Positions 8,672-17,216 are shown, counted from the stretch's first letter. The stretch is DNA of 64,000 nt from Yoonia ponticola (GCF_014199395.1 NZ_JACIJM010000001.1:124001-188000); one strand, 5' to 3'. The notes: generated from the letters alone by a model not told the origin. A program made the numbers and translations.

Positions 8672-8684
8672 TCCCGAGGTTCCA

Positions 8685-9656
8685 ATGAAAAATACATCCG
8701 ACATCACTAAAGGCGGCACTGCGTCACCGCTGATCCCACAAAAGCCGTCACGATTGACCAAGCTGCGCGAAAGCGATCTGTGGTTTTCGTTCTGGTCGCA
8801 CCCCTCTGCCATTTTTGCGGCGGCACTGCTGGCGTTTGTCACGATCACGGCCTTTCTCGCGCCGTTCATCAGCCCCCAGAACCCCTATGACCTAGGCGCG
8901 CTAGAGCTGTGGAATTCTGAGATACCACCGATCTGGGACGCGCAAGGGCAGTGGCCTTATCTGCTGGGCACCGACACGCAGGGGCGCGATATTCTATCAG
9001 CCATTCTCTACGGGTCGCGAATTTCACTGATTATCGGGTTTGCCTCGGTGATCTTGGCCTTGTCCGTTGGTTTGGCCCTTGGTTTGATCGCGGGTTATTT
9101 CGGTGGATGGGCTGATAACATCATCATGCGGATCGGCGACGTGCTTTTGTCGATGCCATTTATCCTGATTGCGATTTTGATCACTGCGGTGGCGTCAGCG
9201 TCACTGCCGACGGGTCTAAAAGACGTGCTCGCGGCACCGATCCTGATCTTTGCGATCGCGGTGCCGTCGTGGGTGCAATATGCGCGCACGGTGAGGGCCT
9301 CTGCGATGGTTGAAGCCAAAAAAGAATATGTCCAAGCGGCGAAACTGATCAGGGTCAAGTCGTGGCGGATCATGTTGAACCATATTCTGCCCAACTGCAT
9401 GACACCGATCATGGTCGCGGCCACGCTTAACTTTGGGTTGGCTATTTTGTCCGAGGCGACGTTGTCCTTTCTCGGTGTGGGCATGCCGCCGGATCAACCC
9501 AGCCTCGGCACATTGATCCGCATCGGTAACCAATATCTGTTCTCGGGCCTGTGGTGGATTGTGGTGTTTCCGTCGATCCAACTTTGCCTAATCGTTTTGT
9601 CCGTCAACATGATTGGTGACTGGCTGCGCGACGCTCTCAACCCCAAACTTCGGTAG
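8685..9656 (+). CDS. ABC transporter permease (DppC/OppC type)
   Basis: The 323-residue second permease has a cytosolic N-terminal tail, an OppC-N membrane segment (IFAAALLAFVTITAFLAPFI), the family motif LGTDTQGRDILSAILYGSR and an EAA loop (EYVQAAKLIRVKSWRIMLNH). I chose ATG 8685 because GAGG lies six bases upstream; ATG 8664, overlapping the stop of the preceding permease, would add seven residues and is also possible. It works as a heterodimer with the preceding permease. Confidence 0.9.
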   Translation: MKNTSDITKGGTASPLIPQKPSRLTKLRESDLWFSFWSHPSAIFAAALLAFVTITAFLAPFISPQNPYDLGALELWNSEIPPIWDAQGQWPYLLGTDTQGRDILSAILYGSRISLIIGFASVILALSVGLALGLIAGYFGGWADNIIMRIGDVLLSMPFILIAILITAVASASLPTGLKDVLAAPILIFAIAVPSWVQYARTVRASAMVEAKKEYVQAAKLIRVKSWRIMLNHILPNCMTPIMVAATLNFGLAILSEATLSFLGVGMPPDQPSLGTLIRIGNQYLFSGLWWIVVFPSIQLCLIVLSVNMIGDWLRDALNPKLR

Positions 9657-9662
9657 AATAAA

Positions 9663-10844
9663 ATGACAACATTGATCCTGAAAAACCTGCGTCCGATGGG
9701 CGGTGAACTGACTGACCTGAATATCGTTGATGGTCGTTTTTCTGCCACTGCGCCAGAGGGTGCCGAAGTCATCGATTGCGGCGGGCGCATTCTGATCCCC
9801 GGCTTGATCGAGGCGCATACGCATCTTGATAAATCACTGCTGGGCATGGACTGGTATCGCAACGAAGTCGGGCCGCGCCTGATTGATAAGATCGACAATG
9901 AACGCGAAGTGAAAGTCGCACTTGGCCTTGATCCGCAGGTGCAAAGTGAACGGCACGCTATTCTCGCGATATCGCATGGCTGCACCCATATTCGCAGCCA
10001 CGTGGATGTGGATACCCACCACGGTCTAGCAGGTGTCGAAGGCGTGATGGCGACCCGTGAAAAGCTGGCGGGTATGATTGATATCGAGATTGTCGCCTTC
10101 CCGCAGTCGGGCATGATGACCCGTCCGGGCACCGTCGAGATGATGGATGAAGCCCTGAAATTGGGCGCAGAACTGGTGGGCGGCATTGATCCTTGCGGCA
10201 TGGAACATGACCCCAAAGGCCATCTGGATGCGGTATTTGGCTTGGCTGAAAAACACGGCAAGCCGATTGATATCCACCTGCACGAGCGCGATGCGTTGGG
10301 CTGGTTCTCGATGGAGGAAATCATCGACAGGACGATTGCGCTTGGCATGCAGGGCAAAGTTGCGATTAGTCATGCGTTCTGTCTTGGTGCTGTAGATCGC
10401 GGGTATGTCGCGGGTCTCCAAGAAAAGCTGGCCGAGAACCAGATCCACATTTTAACAACGGCACCGGCGTCGGCACCTGTCCCGGCCGTCAAGGAGCTGA
10501 AAGAATATGGCATTCTGACTGGCGCTGGCTGTGACGGTATTCGTGACACTTGGGCCCCGTATGGCAATTCCGACATGCTGGAAAAAGCGATGCACATCGG
10601 GATGCGCAATAACTTGCGGCGCGACGACGAGGTCGAATTGGCGTTGGATATTTGCACCTTTGGTGGTGCCGCGATTATGGGCCTAAAAGGCTACGGATTA
10701 GACGTCGGATGCGTAGCTGATTGCGTTCTCGTCGAAGGCGCGACACTGGCCGAGGCAGTTGTGACCCATGCGCCTCGCAAGCTGGTGCTGAAGGCAGGCA
10801 AAGTCATCGCCCGCGACGGTGCTTGCGTGATTGAGGCCCCTTGA
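9663..10844 (+). CDS. CodA-like amidohydrolase (cytosine deaminase family)
   Basis: A 393-residue TIM-barrel amidohydrolase with a complete metal site: His52-x-His54 in EAHTHLDK, His205-x-His207-Glu208 in DIHLHERD, His237 in ISHAFC and Asp291 in GAGCDGIRDTW. The last stretch (WAPYGNSDMLEKA) closely follows the cytosine/isoguanine deaminase pattern. Relatives deaminate or ring-open cytosine, creatinine, isoguanine or N-isopropylammelide. It starts seven bases after the permease stop and overlaps the next hydrolase by one base (TGATG). It probably carries out one hydrolytic step on the imported compound; the substrate cannot be named from sequence. Confidence 0.85.
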   Translation: MTTLILKNLRPMGGELTDLNIVDGRFSATAPEGAEVIDCGGRILIPGLIEAHTHLDKSLLGMDWYRNEVGPRLIDKIDNEREVKVALGLDPQVQSERHAILAISHGCTHIRSHVDVDTHHGLAGVEGVMATREKLAGMIDIEIVAFPQSGMMTRPGTVEMMDEALKLGAELVGGIDPCGMEHDPKGHLDAVFGLAEKHGKPIDIHLHERDALGWFSMEEIIDRTIALGMQGKVAISHAFCLGAVDRGYVAGLQEKLAENQIHILTTAPASAPVPAVKELKEYGILTGAGCDGIRDTWAPYGNSDMLEKAMHIGMRNNLRRDDEVELALDICTFGGAAIMGLKGYGLDVGCVADCVLVEGATLAEAVVTHAPRKLVLKAGKVIARDGACVIEAP

Positions 10845-12277
10845 TGGCCAAACGCACACTTCTGACGGCCCGATGGGTCATTGGCCACATGAATGGTAAA
10901 CATGTCGTGTTTGAGGACGGCGTGGTTGTGATCGAAGGCAGCACAATCCTGTATGTCGGCACTGCGTATGACGGCGCCGTGGAAAGCCGTTTTGATTACG
11001 GGCAGGCCGTCATTTCACCTGGGTTTGTTGATCTTGATGCGTTGTCGGATCTGGATACGACGATCCTTGGCTATGACAACAGTCCTGCGTGGCAAAAGGG
11101 GCGTGTTTGGCCCGAGAGCTATATCAAGCGCGGCCCCTACGAGATGTATGCGCCCGATGAGCTTGCGTTTCAAAAACGACATGCTTTTGCGCAGTTGATC
11201 CGCAACGGGATCACCACCGCACTGCCGATTGCGTCGCTCTTCTACCGCGAATGGGGCGAAACAGTTCAGGAATTCGACGCGGCTGCCACTGCTGCAAAAG
11301 ACCTTGGGTTGCGTGTGTATCTGGGGCCAGCGTATCGCAGCGGCGGTCAAGTCACCGATGGCGATGGCAACATTCGTGCGGTTTTCAATGAGGATCGCGG
11401 CCTTGCCGGATTAAGCGACGCGGCTGAATTTGCAGCACGGATTGATGGGACGGCGGGGGGACTCGTGCGGGCGATGTTTGCACCGGACCGGATTGAGACC
11501 TGCACCGACACGCTCTTGCAGCGGACAGCGACAATCGCCGCAGAGATGGGCGCACCCGTCCGCTTGCATTGCAGTCAGTCGCCAGTTGAGTTGCGCCTCG
11601 TTCGCGAACAGCATGATTGCGCGTCGATTGAATGGCTTGACCGGATCGGTGTTTTGCAAAGCAATTGGTTGCTGCCACATGGCACACAGGCGGTGGACGC
11701 CGAATTTGATCTTATCGCACATTCTGGTGCGACGCTGGTGCATTGCCCGCTTGTGTCAGCGCGGCACGGTGGGGGGCTGAACAGCTTTGCCAAATGCCGT
11801 GACAAAGGCATCAATATTGGATTGGGCACTGACACGTTTCCCGCCGATATGATCCTGAATATGCAGATCGGCATGATGACCGCACGTATGCGAGATGGGA
11901 TGGATGCGGTCCGGTCTGAGGCAATGTTTGATGCAGCCACGCTAGGCGGTGCAAACGCGCTGAATCGCGACGATTTGGGGCGCCTTGCGGTTGGTGCCAA
12001 GGCCGATATTGCTGTCGTGAACCTCAGCGAAACGCTGCAAACGCCGGACCCCGTTCAGACACTGATGACGTCATGTGCAGGGCGCGATGTGCGTGATGTC
12101 TGGATCGACGGACGTCATGTGATGGCAGACTGGCGCATACCCGATGTGGATGCCGCCGCTGACGCGCAACGCGCCCAGGATCAGTTCGACGGCGTCATTG
12201 CCAAATACCCCGAACGCACAGCAGGTCATCCGCCTGTGTCGCGTATCTTCCGCCCCAGCTATGAAAGGAACGCCTGA
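10844..12277 (+). CDS. TrzN/AtzA-like amidohydrolase with altered N-terminal metal motif
   Basis: A 477-residue protein of the chlorohydrolase/5-methylthioadenosine-deaminase branch of the amidohydrolases. It retains a His in VRLHCSQSP, WLLPHGTQAV, the LVHCPLVSARHGGG motif and the Asp of GLGTDTFPADM. However, where the family has the metal-binding His-x-His after PGF, this one reads PGFVDLDALSDLD, with no His. Relatives act on triazines, guanine or MTA. ATG 10844 shares its first base with the preceding stop; a TTG one codon earlier is less likely. It ends in a one-base overlap with the first ATPase gene. It may be an enzyme with an altered metal centre or a partner of the preceding hydrolase. 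Confidence 0.8.
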   Translation: MAKRTLLTARWVIGHMNGKHVVFEDGVVVIEGSTILYVGTAYDGAVESRFDYGQAVISPGFVDLDALSDLDTTILGYDNSPAWQKGRVWPESYIKRGPYEMYAPDELAFQKRHAFAQLIRNGITTALPIASLFYREWGETVQEFDAAATAAKDLGLRVYLGPAYRSGGQVTDGDGNIRAVFNEDRGLAGLSDAAEFAARIDGTAGGLVRAMFAPDRIETCTDTLLQRTATIAAEMGAPVRLHCSQSPVELRLVREQHDCASIEWLDRIGVLQSNWLLPHGTQAVDAEFDLIAHSGATLVHCPLVSARHGGGLNSFAKCRDKGINIGLGTDTFPADMILNMQIGMMTARMRDGMDAVRSEAMFDAATLGGANALNRDDLGRLAVGAKADIAVVNLSETLQTPDPVQTLMTSCAGRDVRDVWIDGRHVMADWRIPDVDAAADAQRAQDQFDGVIAKYPERTAGHPPVSRIFRPSYERNA

Positions 12278-13251
12278 TGAACGACATCGTTCTAGACGTG
12301 CGCAATCTGCGCGTCGAATTCCCCACACGCAAAGGCACGTTAACCGCAGTGGATGACGTATCTCTGCAAATCCGCCGTGGCGAAATTTTGGGTATGGTGG
12401 GCGAGTCTGGTGCAGGTAAGTCGATGACAGGCATGGCAATTCTCGGCCTGTTGGAACCTCCGGGCCGGATTGCTGCAGGGTCGATACACCTGTCTGGGGA
12501 TCGTATTGATACTTTGGATGACAAAGCGATGCAGACCATTCGTGGCCGTCGCATCGGGGCAATTTTCCAAGACCCGCTGACATCGCTGAACCCGCTTTTC
12601 AAGGTGGGCGATCAACTGGTGGAAACGATCCGGTTGCATACCCAACTGGATAAATCCCAAGCGCGCGAACGGGCCAAAGAGTTGATGCGCGAAGTCGGCA
12701 TTCCGGCCGTTGATGAACGGATCGACAATTATCCGCACCAGTTTTCTGGCGGGATGCGCCAGCGGATCGTGATTGCGTTGGCGCTCAGTGGTGAGCCGGA
12801 ATTGATTGTCGCAGACGAGCCGACAACCGCGCTGGATGTGTCTATCCAAGCCCAAATCACAGCCTTGCTCAAACGGCTGTGTCGCGAGCGCGGCACGGCG
12901 GTGATGTTGGTCACCCACGATATGGGCGTGATTGCCGAAACTGCAGACCGCGTGGCTGTGATGTATGCGGGACGTTTGGCCGAAGTTGGTGACGTGGACG
13001 ACGTCGTCCGTCGCCCGCAGCATCCTTATACGCGCGGGCTGATGGGCTCGATCCCGTCGCTTCAGAACGAGGTGGAGGAATTGCAGATGATCCCTGGGTC
13101 GATGCCGCGCTTGAACGCAATCCCGCCAGGCTGCGCCTTTAACCCGCGCTGCGATCACGCCACGGCGCAATGCCGTGCTGACATGCCTCGGATCAACGGT
13201 GCAGCTGGCGGCGTCGCCTGTTGGTTGGCCACACAAGGAGCACCCGCATGA
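12277..13251 (+). CDS. ABC transporter ATP-binding protein (DppD/OppD type)
   Basis: A 324-residue ATPase: Walker A GESGAGKS near residue 41, Q-loop in IFQDPLTSLNPLF, signature FSGGMRQRI, Walker B LIVADEPTTALDV and a switch His in LVTHDMG. The C-terminal oligo/dipeptide-transporter extension with PPGCAFNPRCDHA is present. It pairs with the following ATPase to energise the two permeases. The start overlaps the preceding stop by one base, and the stop overlaps the next start (ATGA). Confidence 0.92.
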   Translation: MNDIVLDVRNLRVEFPTRKGTLTAVDDVSLQIRRGEILGMVGESGAGKSMTGMAILGLLEPPGRIAAGSIHLSGDRIDTLDDKAMQTIRGRRIGAIFQDPLTSLNPLFKVGDQLVETIRLHTQLDKSQARERAKELMREVGIPAVDERIDNYPHQFSGGMRQRIVIALALSGEPELIVADEPTTALDVSIQAQITALLKRLCRERGTAVMLVTHDMGVIAETADRVAVMYAGRLAEVGDVDDVVRRPQHPYTRGLMGSIPSLQNEVEELQMIPGSMPRLNAIPPGCAFNPRCDHATAQCRADMPRINGAAGGVACWLATQGAPA

Positions 13252-14228
13252 GCATTCGATCAAACGCTATTCTTGAAGTTGACGCGTTGGAACGTCGTTT
13301 TGACGTCTCCGCTCCGTGGCTCAACCGTATGATCGAGCGCAAGCCAATTCAGACGCTACGCGCGGTGGATGGTATTGATTTCGTGATCCAACGTGGACAG
13401 ACGCTGGCGCTTGTCGGGGAATCCGGCTGTGGCAAAAGCACGGTCGCAAAACTGGTGACAGGCCTGCACGCGCCATCTGGCGGCAAGATCAGGTTCCACG
13501 GAGACCGCGATAGATTGCAGATGATTTTCCAAGACCCATTTGCCAGCCTGAACCCACGCTGGCGGGTCGGTCGGATCATTGCAGAGCCGTTGCGCACGCT
13601 TAAACCAGACACGCCCGACGATATTGTGTCAGCGCGCGTAGATGAGTTGCTAGAGACAGTAGGTCTTGCTGCCGCTGACCGTGTTAAATTTCCGCACGAG
13701 TTTTCAGGTGGCCAACGCCAGCGTATTTCCATCGCCCGCGCACTTGCGGGAGAACCGGAATTCCTTGTCTGTGACGAGCCTACCTCGGCACTAGACGTGT
13801 CGGTTCAAGCGCAAGTATTGAACTTGATGAAGAAGCTCCAAAAGGAGATGGAGCTGACCTATCTCTTTATCAGCCACGATCTGAGCGTCGTGCGCCATAT
13901 GGCCGATGTCATCGCGGTGATGTATCTTGGGCGGATCGTCGAAATCCAGCCCACGGCGGATCTCTTCGCGAATCCGCTGCATCCTTATACGCAGCTTTTG
14001 CTGGAAACTATTCCCGATCTTGAGGCCCCGAAACGCGACCGCAGTCCGATGGGCGGCGAGGTGCCATCACCTGTATCGCCACCAAAAGGTTGCACCTTCC
14101 ATCCGCGGTGCCCGATTGCGTTTGACCGATGCAAGGTCGAACGCCCAGAACGAAAGGTCGAGGTGCATAACCGTCGGGTGGCCTGTTTCGCGGCTGAAAC
14201 AAAACTGGAAGGACCATCAGATGTATAA
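13248..14228 (+). CDS. ABC transporter ATP-binding protein (DppF/OppF type)
   Basis: The 326-residue second ATPase shows Walker A GESGCGKST, Q-loop IFQDPFASLNPRW, signature FSGGQRQRI, Walker B FLVCDEPTSALDV and a C-terminal PKGCTFHPRCPIA Cys motif. The segment between Walker A and the Q-loop is somewhat short compared with typical DppF. ATG 13248 overlaps the previous stop by three bases. The last eight bases overlap the deaminase start at 14221, so translation is probably coupled. Confidence 0.92.
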   Translation: MSIRSNAILEVDALERRFDVSAPWLNRMIERKPIQTLRAVDGIDFVIQRGQTLALVGESGCGKSTVAKLVTGLHAPSGGKIRFHGDRDRLQMIFQDPFASLNPRWRVGRIIAEPLRTLKPDTPDDIVSARVDELLETVGLAAADRVKFPHEFSGGQRQRISIARALAGEPEFLVCDEPTSALDVSVQAQVLNLMKKLQKEMELTYLFISHDLSVVRHMADVIAVMYLGRIVEIQPTADLFANPLHPYTQLLLETIPDLEAPKRDRSPMGGEVPSPVSPPKGCTFHPRCPIAFDRCKVERPERKVEVHNRRVACFAAETKLEGPSDV

Positions 14229-14721
14229 CGAAAGCTTCCTGCGGCGTGCGATTGAAATTTCGGCAACGGCGATCACGACACCGGGCACGGAACCGTTTGG
14301 CGCTGTCATTGTCAAAGACGGTCAAATTGTGGGCGAGGGGATCAACCGATCCGTCATGAACCATGATCCGACCTCGCACGGGGAAACCGAAGCGATCCGC
14401 GACGCGTGTCGCAATCTGGGGACCGTCGATTTACGAGGGTGCGCGTTGTATTCAAGCTGCGAGCCCTGTGCGCTTTGCGTAGCTGCAATGAATATCGCAG
14501 GAATTGCCGCATTGTATTACGCGGCAGATATGGGGCAGGCGGGCGATGCGATTGCTGATCTCCCAGAAGCGGCTCGGTTTCCGGTTGATGTCGATTTGTT
14601 AACCCACGAATGTGGTCATGCCGTCGAGACCCGCCGCATGCCTGCAGTACAGCACCTCAGCGCCGATGCCGCCAAAATCCTTCAAGACTGGGCGACATAT
14701 GCCCGTGCAAAGGTCACTTGA
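14221..14721 (+). CDS. Nucleoside/guanine deaminase-like protein (CDA fold)
   Basis: A 166-residue zinc deaminase of the cytidine deaminase-like fold. His53 and Glu55 in SHGETEA, with Cys83 and Cys86 in CEPCALC, form the zinc and proton-shuttle site. Spacing and length match the guanine deaminase/tRNA-adenosine-deaminase-like group that acts on free bases or triazines. GGAAGGA lies about 11 bases before the ATG. It starts inside the end of the second ATPase gene and its stop shares a base with the next ATG, so it is firmly in the operon. It probably removes an exocyclic amino group from the substrate or an intermediate. Confidence 0.85.
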   Translation: MYNESFLRRAIEISATAITTPGTEPFGAVIVKDGQIVGEGINRSVMNHDPTSHGETEAIRDACRNLGTVDLRGCALYSSCEPCALCVAAMNIAGIAALYYAADMGQAGDAIADLPEAARFPVDVDLLTHECGHAVETRRMPAVQHLSADAAKILQDWATYARAKVT

Positions 14722-15359
14722 TGCGCATATTATTTCTCAATCCGAATGCGACAGAAGCGATGACCGACAGCATTGTGTCCGTTGCGAAAACGGCGGCTGC
14801 GGATGTCGATATTTTGGGCTGGACCAACCACTCAGGCCCTGCCGCTATTCAGGGGCCTGAAGATGGGGAACGGGCCATTAGCGGTCTGATGGATCTATTG
14901 CCCTCCGCCAAAGCGGAAAAGGCTGATGTCATCGTCATCGGATGCTTTGATGATACCGGATTGGACGCATTACACGCGGCTGCTCATTGTCCGGTGATCG
15001 GTATAGGGCAGGCGGGCATGGCTATCGCCGCTTTATACGGCGGGCGGTTTGGCGTGGTCACAACATTGGCCGTTTCGGTGCCTGTGATCGAAGACAACGT
15101 CATGACCTACGGTCACCAGATGGCCTGCGCTGGTGTATTTGCATCGGGCTTGCCTGTCCTTGAGGTCGAAGCGGGCGGCGCCCACGTGACCCAACGGCTG
15201 CTCGAGACGATCACAGTCGGGAAAAACGCAGGCGCACATGCGCTGGTCCTAGGCTGCGCGGGCATGGCGCGGCTAAAACCGGAACTGGCGTTGAAATCAA
15301 ATGCGGTACTGGTTGATGGCGTGTCAGCTTCCGTCAATCTGGCGCACGCACTCGTTTGA
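14721..15359 (+). CDS. Hydantoin/allantoin racemase-like protein (Asp/Glu racemase family)
   Basis: A 212-residue cofactor-independent racemase. It opens with LFLNPNATEAMTDSI, typical of the HyuE/allantoin racemase branch, and has the two catalytic Cys positions in IGCFDDTGLDAL and VLGCAGMARL. Such enzymes interconvert enantiomers of 5-substituted hydantoins or allantoin. As the last gene of the operon, it suggests that a ring compound with an acidic stereocentre appears in the pathway. The start is TGATG-coupled to the deaminase gene. Confidence 0.85.
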   Translation: MRILFLNPNATEAMTDSIVSVAKTAAADVDILGWTNHSGPAAIQGPEDGERAISGLMDLLPSAKAEKADVIVIGCFDDTGLDALHAAAHCPVIGIGQAGMAIAALYGGRFGVVTTLAVSVPVIEDNVMTYGHQMACAGVFASGLPVLEVEAGGAHVTQRLLETITVGKNAGAHALVLGCAGMARLKPELALKSNAVLVDGVSASVNLAHALV

Positions 15360-15676
15360 TTTGTATGGCCGTTTCGGAAGTCAAGTTGGATCTACCCGGC
15401 GTAACCAACGAGAAACGATTAAAGGTCATATATAATAGAGTTCATCGGCCCTTTGTTGTGTCATCGCAGTCTATCTCCAGGTCACTTTGTATCATGAAAT
15501 ATGCCGACAGATGGGCCAGCACAAAAAGAGCAACTGTCATTTGAGATCGACCTGCATGCCGATTTGTTTACTGAAGGAAGAAAGAATGGGCGATTTTCTA
15601 TAACGAACTTCTTGTGGGCTAACTTTTAAGGTGTGATTAGTACCTTGAAATGTATGGTATTTTTATTGAGTTAAGC

Positions 15677-15716
15677 TTTGCGCACGCTTTTGCTTTTTTG
15701 CGCAGACTATTGCTTT
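15677..15716. repeat. Two tandem 20-bp imperfect direct repeats
   Basis: Units 15677-15696 and 15697-15716 share TTTGCGCA at the start and TTGCTTT at the end and differ at three positions (17 of 20 identical). They lie upstream of the dyads and the terminator in the gene-poor stretch. Confidence 0.6.
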
Positions 15717-15740
15717 TTGAGCCCAAGAAAGTTGTTTTTT

Positions 15741-15779
15741 AACTATTTGAATCGAAATAGTTTTTCGATTCTTCGAATC
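15741..15779. repeat. Overlapping inverted repeats
   Basis: GAATCGAAA (15749-15757) pairs perfectly with TTTCGATTC (15763-15771) around a 5-base loop. AACTAT/ATAGTT (15741-15746, 15757-15762) and GATTC/GAATC (15767-15771, 15775-15779) are alternative dyads sharing the same bases. They could form mutually exclusive RNA hairpins or a protein-binding site. Confidence 0.5.
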
Positions 15780-15922
15780 AGGTAGGATGCAGGCTTTGAG
15801 AAGCCTTTTCCTTTTTCTCCCTAAACGACAGTCATAAATTGACCGTTTTGGTAGTTTCGTTTTCCATTATGCAGACAAAGGTTGGCCGTTGGAGTGATTT
15901 CGATCACTTCGGCGGCCTTTTT
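15780..15922 (+). ncRNA. Candidate small RNA ending in a strong terminator
   Basis: A non-coding stretch with a pyrimidine-rich segment (CCTTTTCCTTTTTCTCCC, about 15803-15820) ends in an excellent terminator, although no gene precedes that terminator on this strand for over 500 bases. This arrangement fits an independent small RNA whose CU-rich part could pair with ribosome-binding sites. The 5' end is a guess and no promoter is assigned. It may instead be the distant terminator of the upstream operon. Confidence 0.3.
15884..15922 (+). terminator. Strong rho-independent terminator
   Basis: GGCCGTTGGAGTGAT pairs with ATCACTTCGGCGGCC (about 15 bp with G-U pairs) around a short loop centred on TTCG and is followed by TTTTT. 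It could end the 6-15 kb operon over 500 bases away, or a small RNA. Confidence 0.75.
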
Positions 15923-16159
15923 ATGTGAAGTAGGGAAGGTTTGTTCGCTTACCAAGGATGTGGATCAGGGGGCCGCTGAGATATGTCGCGTCGTTAAGCT
16001 GTTTGATCGGCATCAAACCGCGACAAGTCCAAAGTGGACAGCATTCGTGGTCCTCGAATGGTAAACTCATTCTGAAGAATAGGCGGCGCACTGCCAAGCC
16101 AGAGTTTAAGAATGAACCATTCCCTTTGGCAGGCGTTTAGTCAGCAAAAGGAGACTACA

Positions 16160-16444
16160 ATGGCCGATAAAACCACTGACAGCACACAGCCTGAATCGAC
16201 AGCCGAAACCGAGGACCTCACGGTCGTGATCCCCGGTGAAAAGCGTGACATTCGCAGGGAATCTGTCGATCGTGACGACCCACCGGTCGCAGACCTCGCC
16301 CGCGAACTGCCTCCGGAGATGAAAGACGCAGTGCGCAGTGAAGGCACACTGGAAGGTGACGCAGGCCGCCATGACGGCGACGACGCGCAGGAAACATCCG
16401 GCGAACTTAGCGGGATCGCGGACGACCGCGAGACGGGTGCTTAA
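16160..16444 (+). CDS. Small acidic hydrophilic protein of unknown function
   Basis: A 94-residue protein starting at ATG 16160 after AAAGGAG. It has almost no hydrophobic residues and is rich in Asp, Glu, Thr, Ser and Arg (VIPGEKRDIRRESVDRDD, then a GDAGRHDGDDAQE tail), so it is probably disordered. It has no signal peptide, membrane segment or recognised domain. It is monocistronic between the gene-poor stretch and a GST gene. The good ribosome-binding site argues that it is translated. Confidence 0.6.
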   Translation: MADKTTDSTQPESTAETEDLTVVIPGEKRDIRRESVDRDDPPVADLARELPPEMKDAVRSEGTLEGDAGRHDGDDAQETSGELSGIADDRETGA

Positions 16445-16610
16445 TCAGGATTAGCCGCGGGGATTAGAAACACGCGGGGCTGCTTTCCACCAATGTGTTC
16501 GGGAATAGCTTGGCAATGGGTTCACCCCATTGCCAAGCTCAGCAAAGTGAGGCCCACCCAGAATGCGCGCCTCGCCTCGTGATGCTATTCGTAGGTGCTG
16601 CAATTGCTAT

Positions 16611-17216
16611 TTACTCTACCAACCCTGCCGTTTCCCGTTTCATGACTGCCGCCATCGCTGGACGGTTGGCGCAACGCTTTAGCCAGGCTTGGATGGATGG
16701 TTGCTGGGGCGCTGCATCGGGTAGCCATTGGAACGGGCTTGAAAGCAGCAGATCAACTGCGGAGTATTCTTGTCCGAGCAGGTATGGCTGATACAGTGCT
16801 TTGCTCAGGCACCCAATAACTGCATCCATATCGCGGAATGTTGCATGCAGTGCAGGATGGTCGATCTTGGCCCAATCGAGAACCAGGACGGGTTCCATCA
16901 CGCCTTGGTAATAGAACAACCAGCTTAGGAATTGGCCGCGTTGCGGGTGTCCGACGGGGCGACCCATCCCAGCTTCTGGGAACATATCTGTCAGATAAGC
17001 GACGATTGCACCGCGCTCGCGCACATGATCGTCGCCGTCGGTCAGGTAAGGCACTTTCTTTTCGGGGTGGGGGTTGCGTGCGTCTGCACCTCCGCTGCCA
17101 TCTTGTCGCGCAACCGTGACGTCGATCACGTCGATCTGGTCGGTGATGCCCATCTCTTCGATCAAAAGAAGGATCGACGTCGAGCGGGAGTTCTGGGAAT
17201 GATAAAGTGTCGGCAT
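16611..17216 (-). CDS. Glutathione S-transferase family protein
   Basis: A 201-residue cytosolic GST. The N-terminal thioredoxin fold (residues 1-80) includes LYHSQNSRSTSILLLIEE, cis-Pro in KKVPYL and RERGAIVAYL, where the usual ESxAI glutathione-binding motif appears as ERGAI. The C-terminal helical domain contains the capping motif SAVDLLLSSPFQW. It conjugates or reduces with glutathione; the substrate is unknown. I chose ATG 17216 because the family N-terminus begins there. It is divergent from a WYL regulator whose start is 64 bases away, so the regulator may control it. Confidence 0.85.
   Translation of the reverse strand: MPTLYHSQNSRSTSILLLIEEMGITDQIDVIDVTVARQDGSGGADARNPHPEKKVPYLTDGDDHVRERGAIVAYLTDMFPEAGMGRPVGHPQRGQFLSWLFYYQGVMEPVLVLDWAKIDHPALHATFRDMDAVIGCLSKALYQPYLLGQEYSAVDLLLSSPFQWLPDAAPQQPSIQAWLKRCANRPAMAAVMKRETAGLVE

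Larger units (their letters stand above)
15360..16159. other. AT-rich, gene-poor 0.8-kb stretch
   Basis: No protein gene can be supported across this interval. The best small frame is 15501-15629 (42 codons, ending in SITNFLWANF), which has no ribosome-binding site and no family. The stretch holds a 20-bp imperfect tandem repeat, overlapping dyads at 15741-15779, a CU-rich run near 15805-15822 and a strong terminator at 15884-15922. Base composition is clearly more AT-rich than the flanking genes. Confidence 0.4.

Noticed and set aside
12340..13263. Long minus-strand frame (307 codons) across the first ATPase gene
   Set aside because: His/Arg-rich shadow of the dppD-like gene, with no start signal.
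15677..15716. CRISPR-like repeat
   Set aside because: Only two adjacent 20-bp units with no spacers and no cas genes in the window.
15882..16064. 60-codon frame in the gene-poor stretch
   Set aside because: It runs through the terminator hairpin and has no ribosome-binding site.
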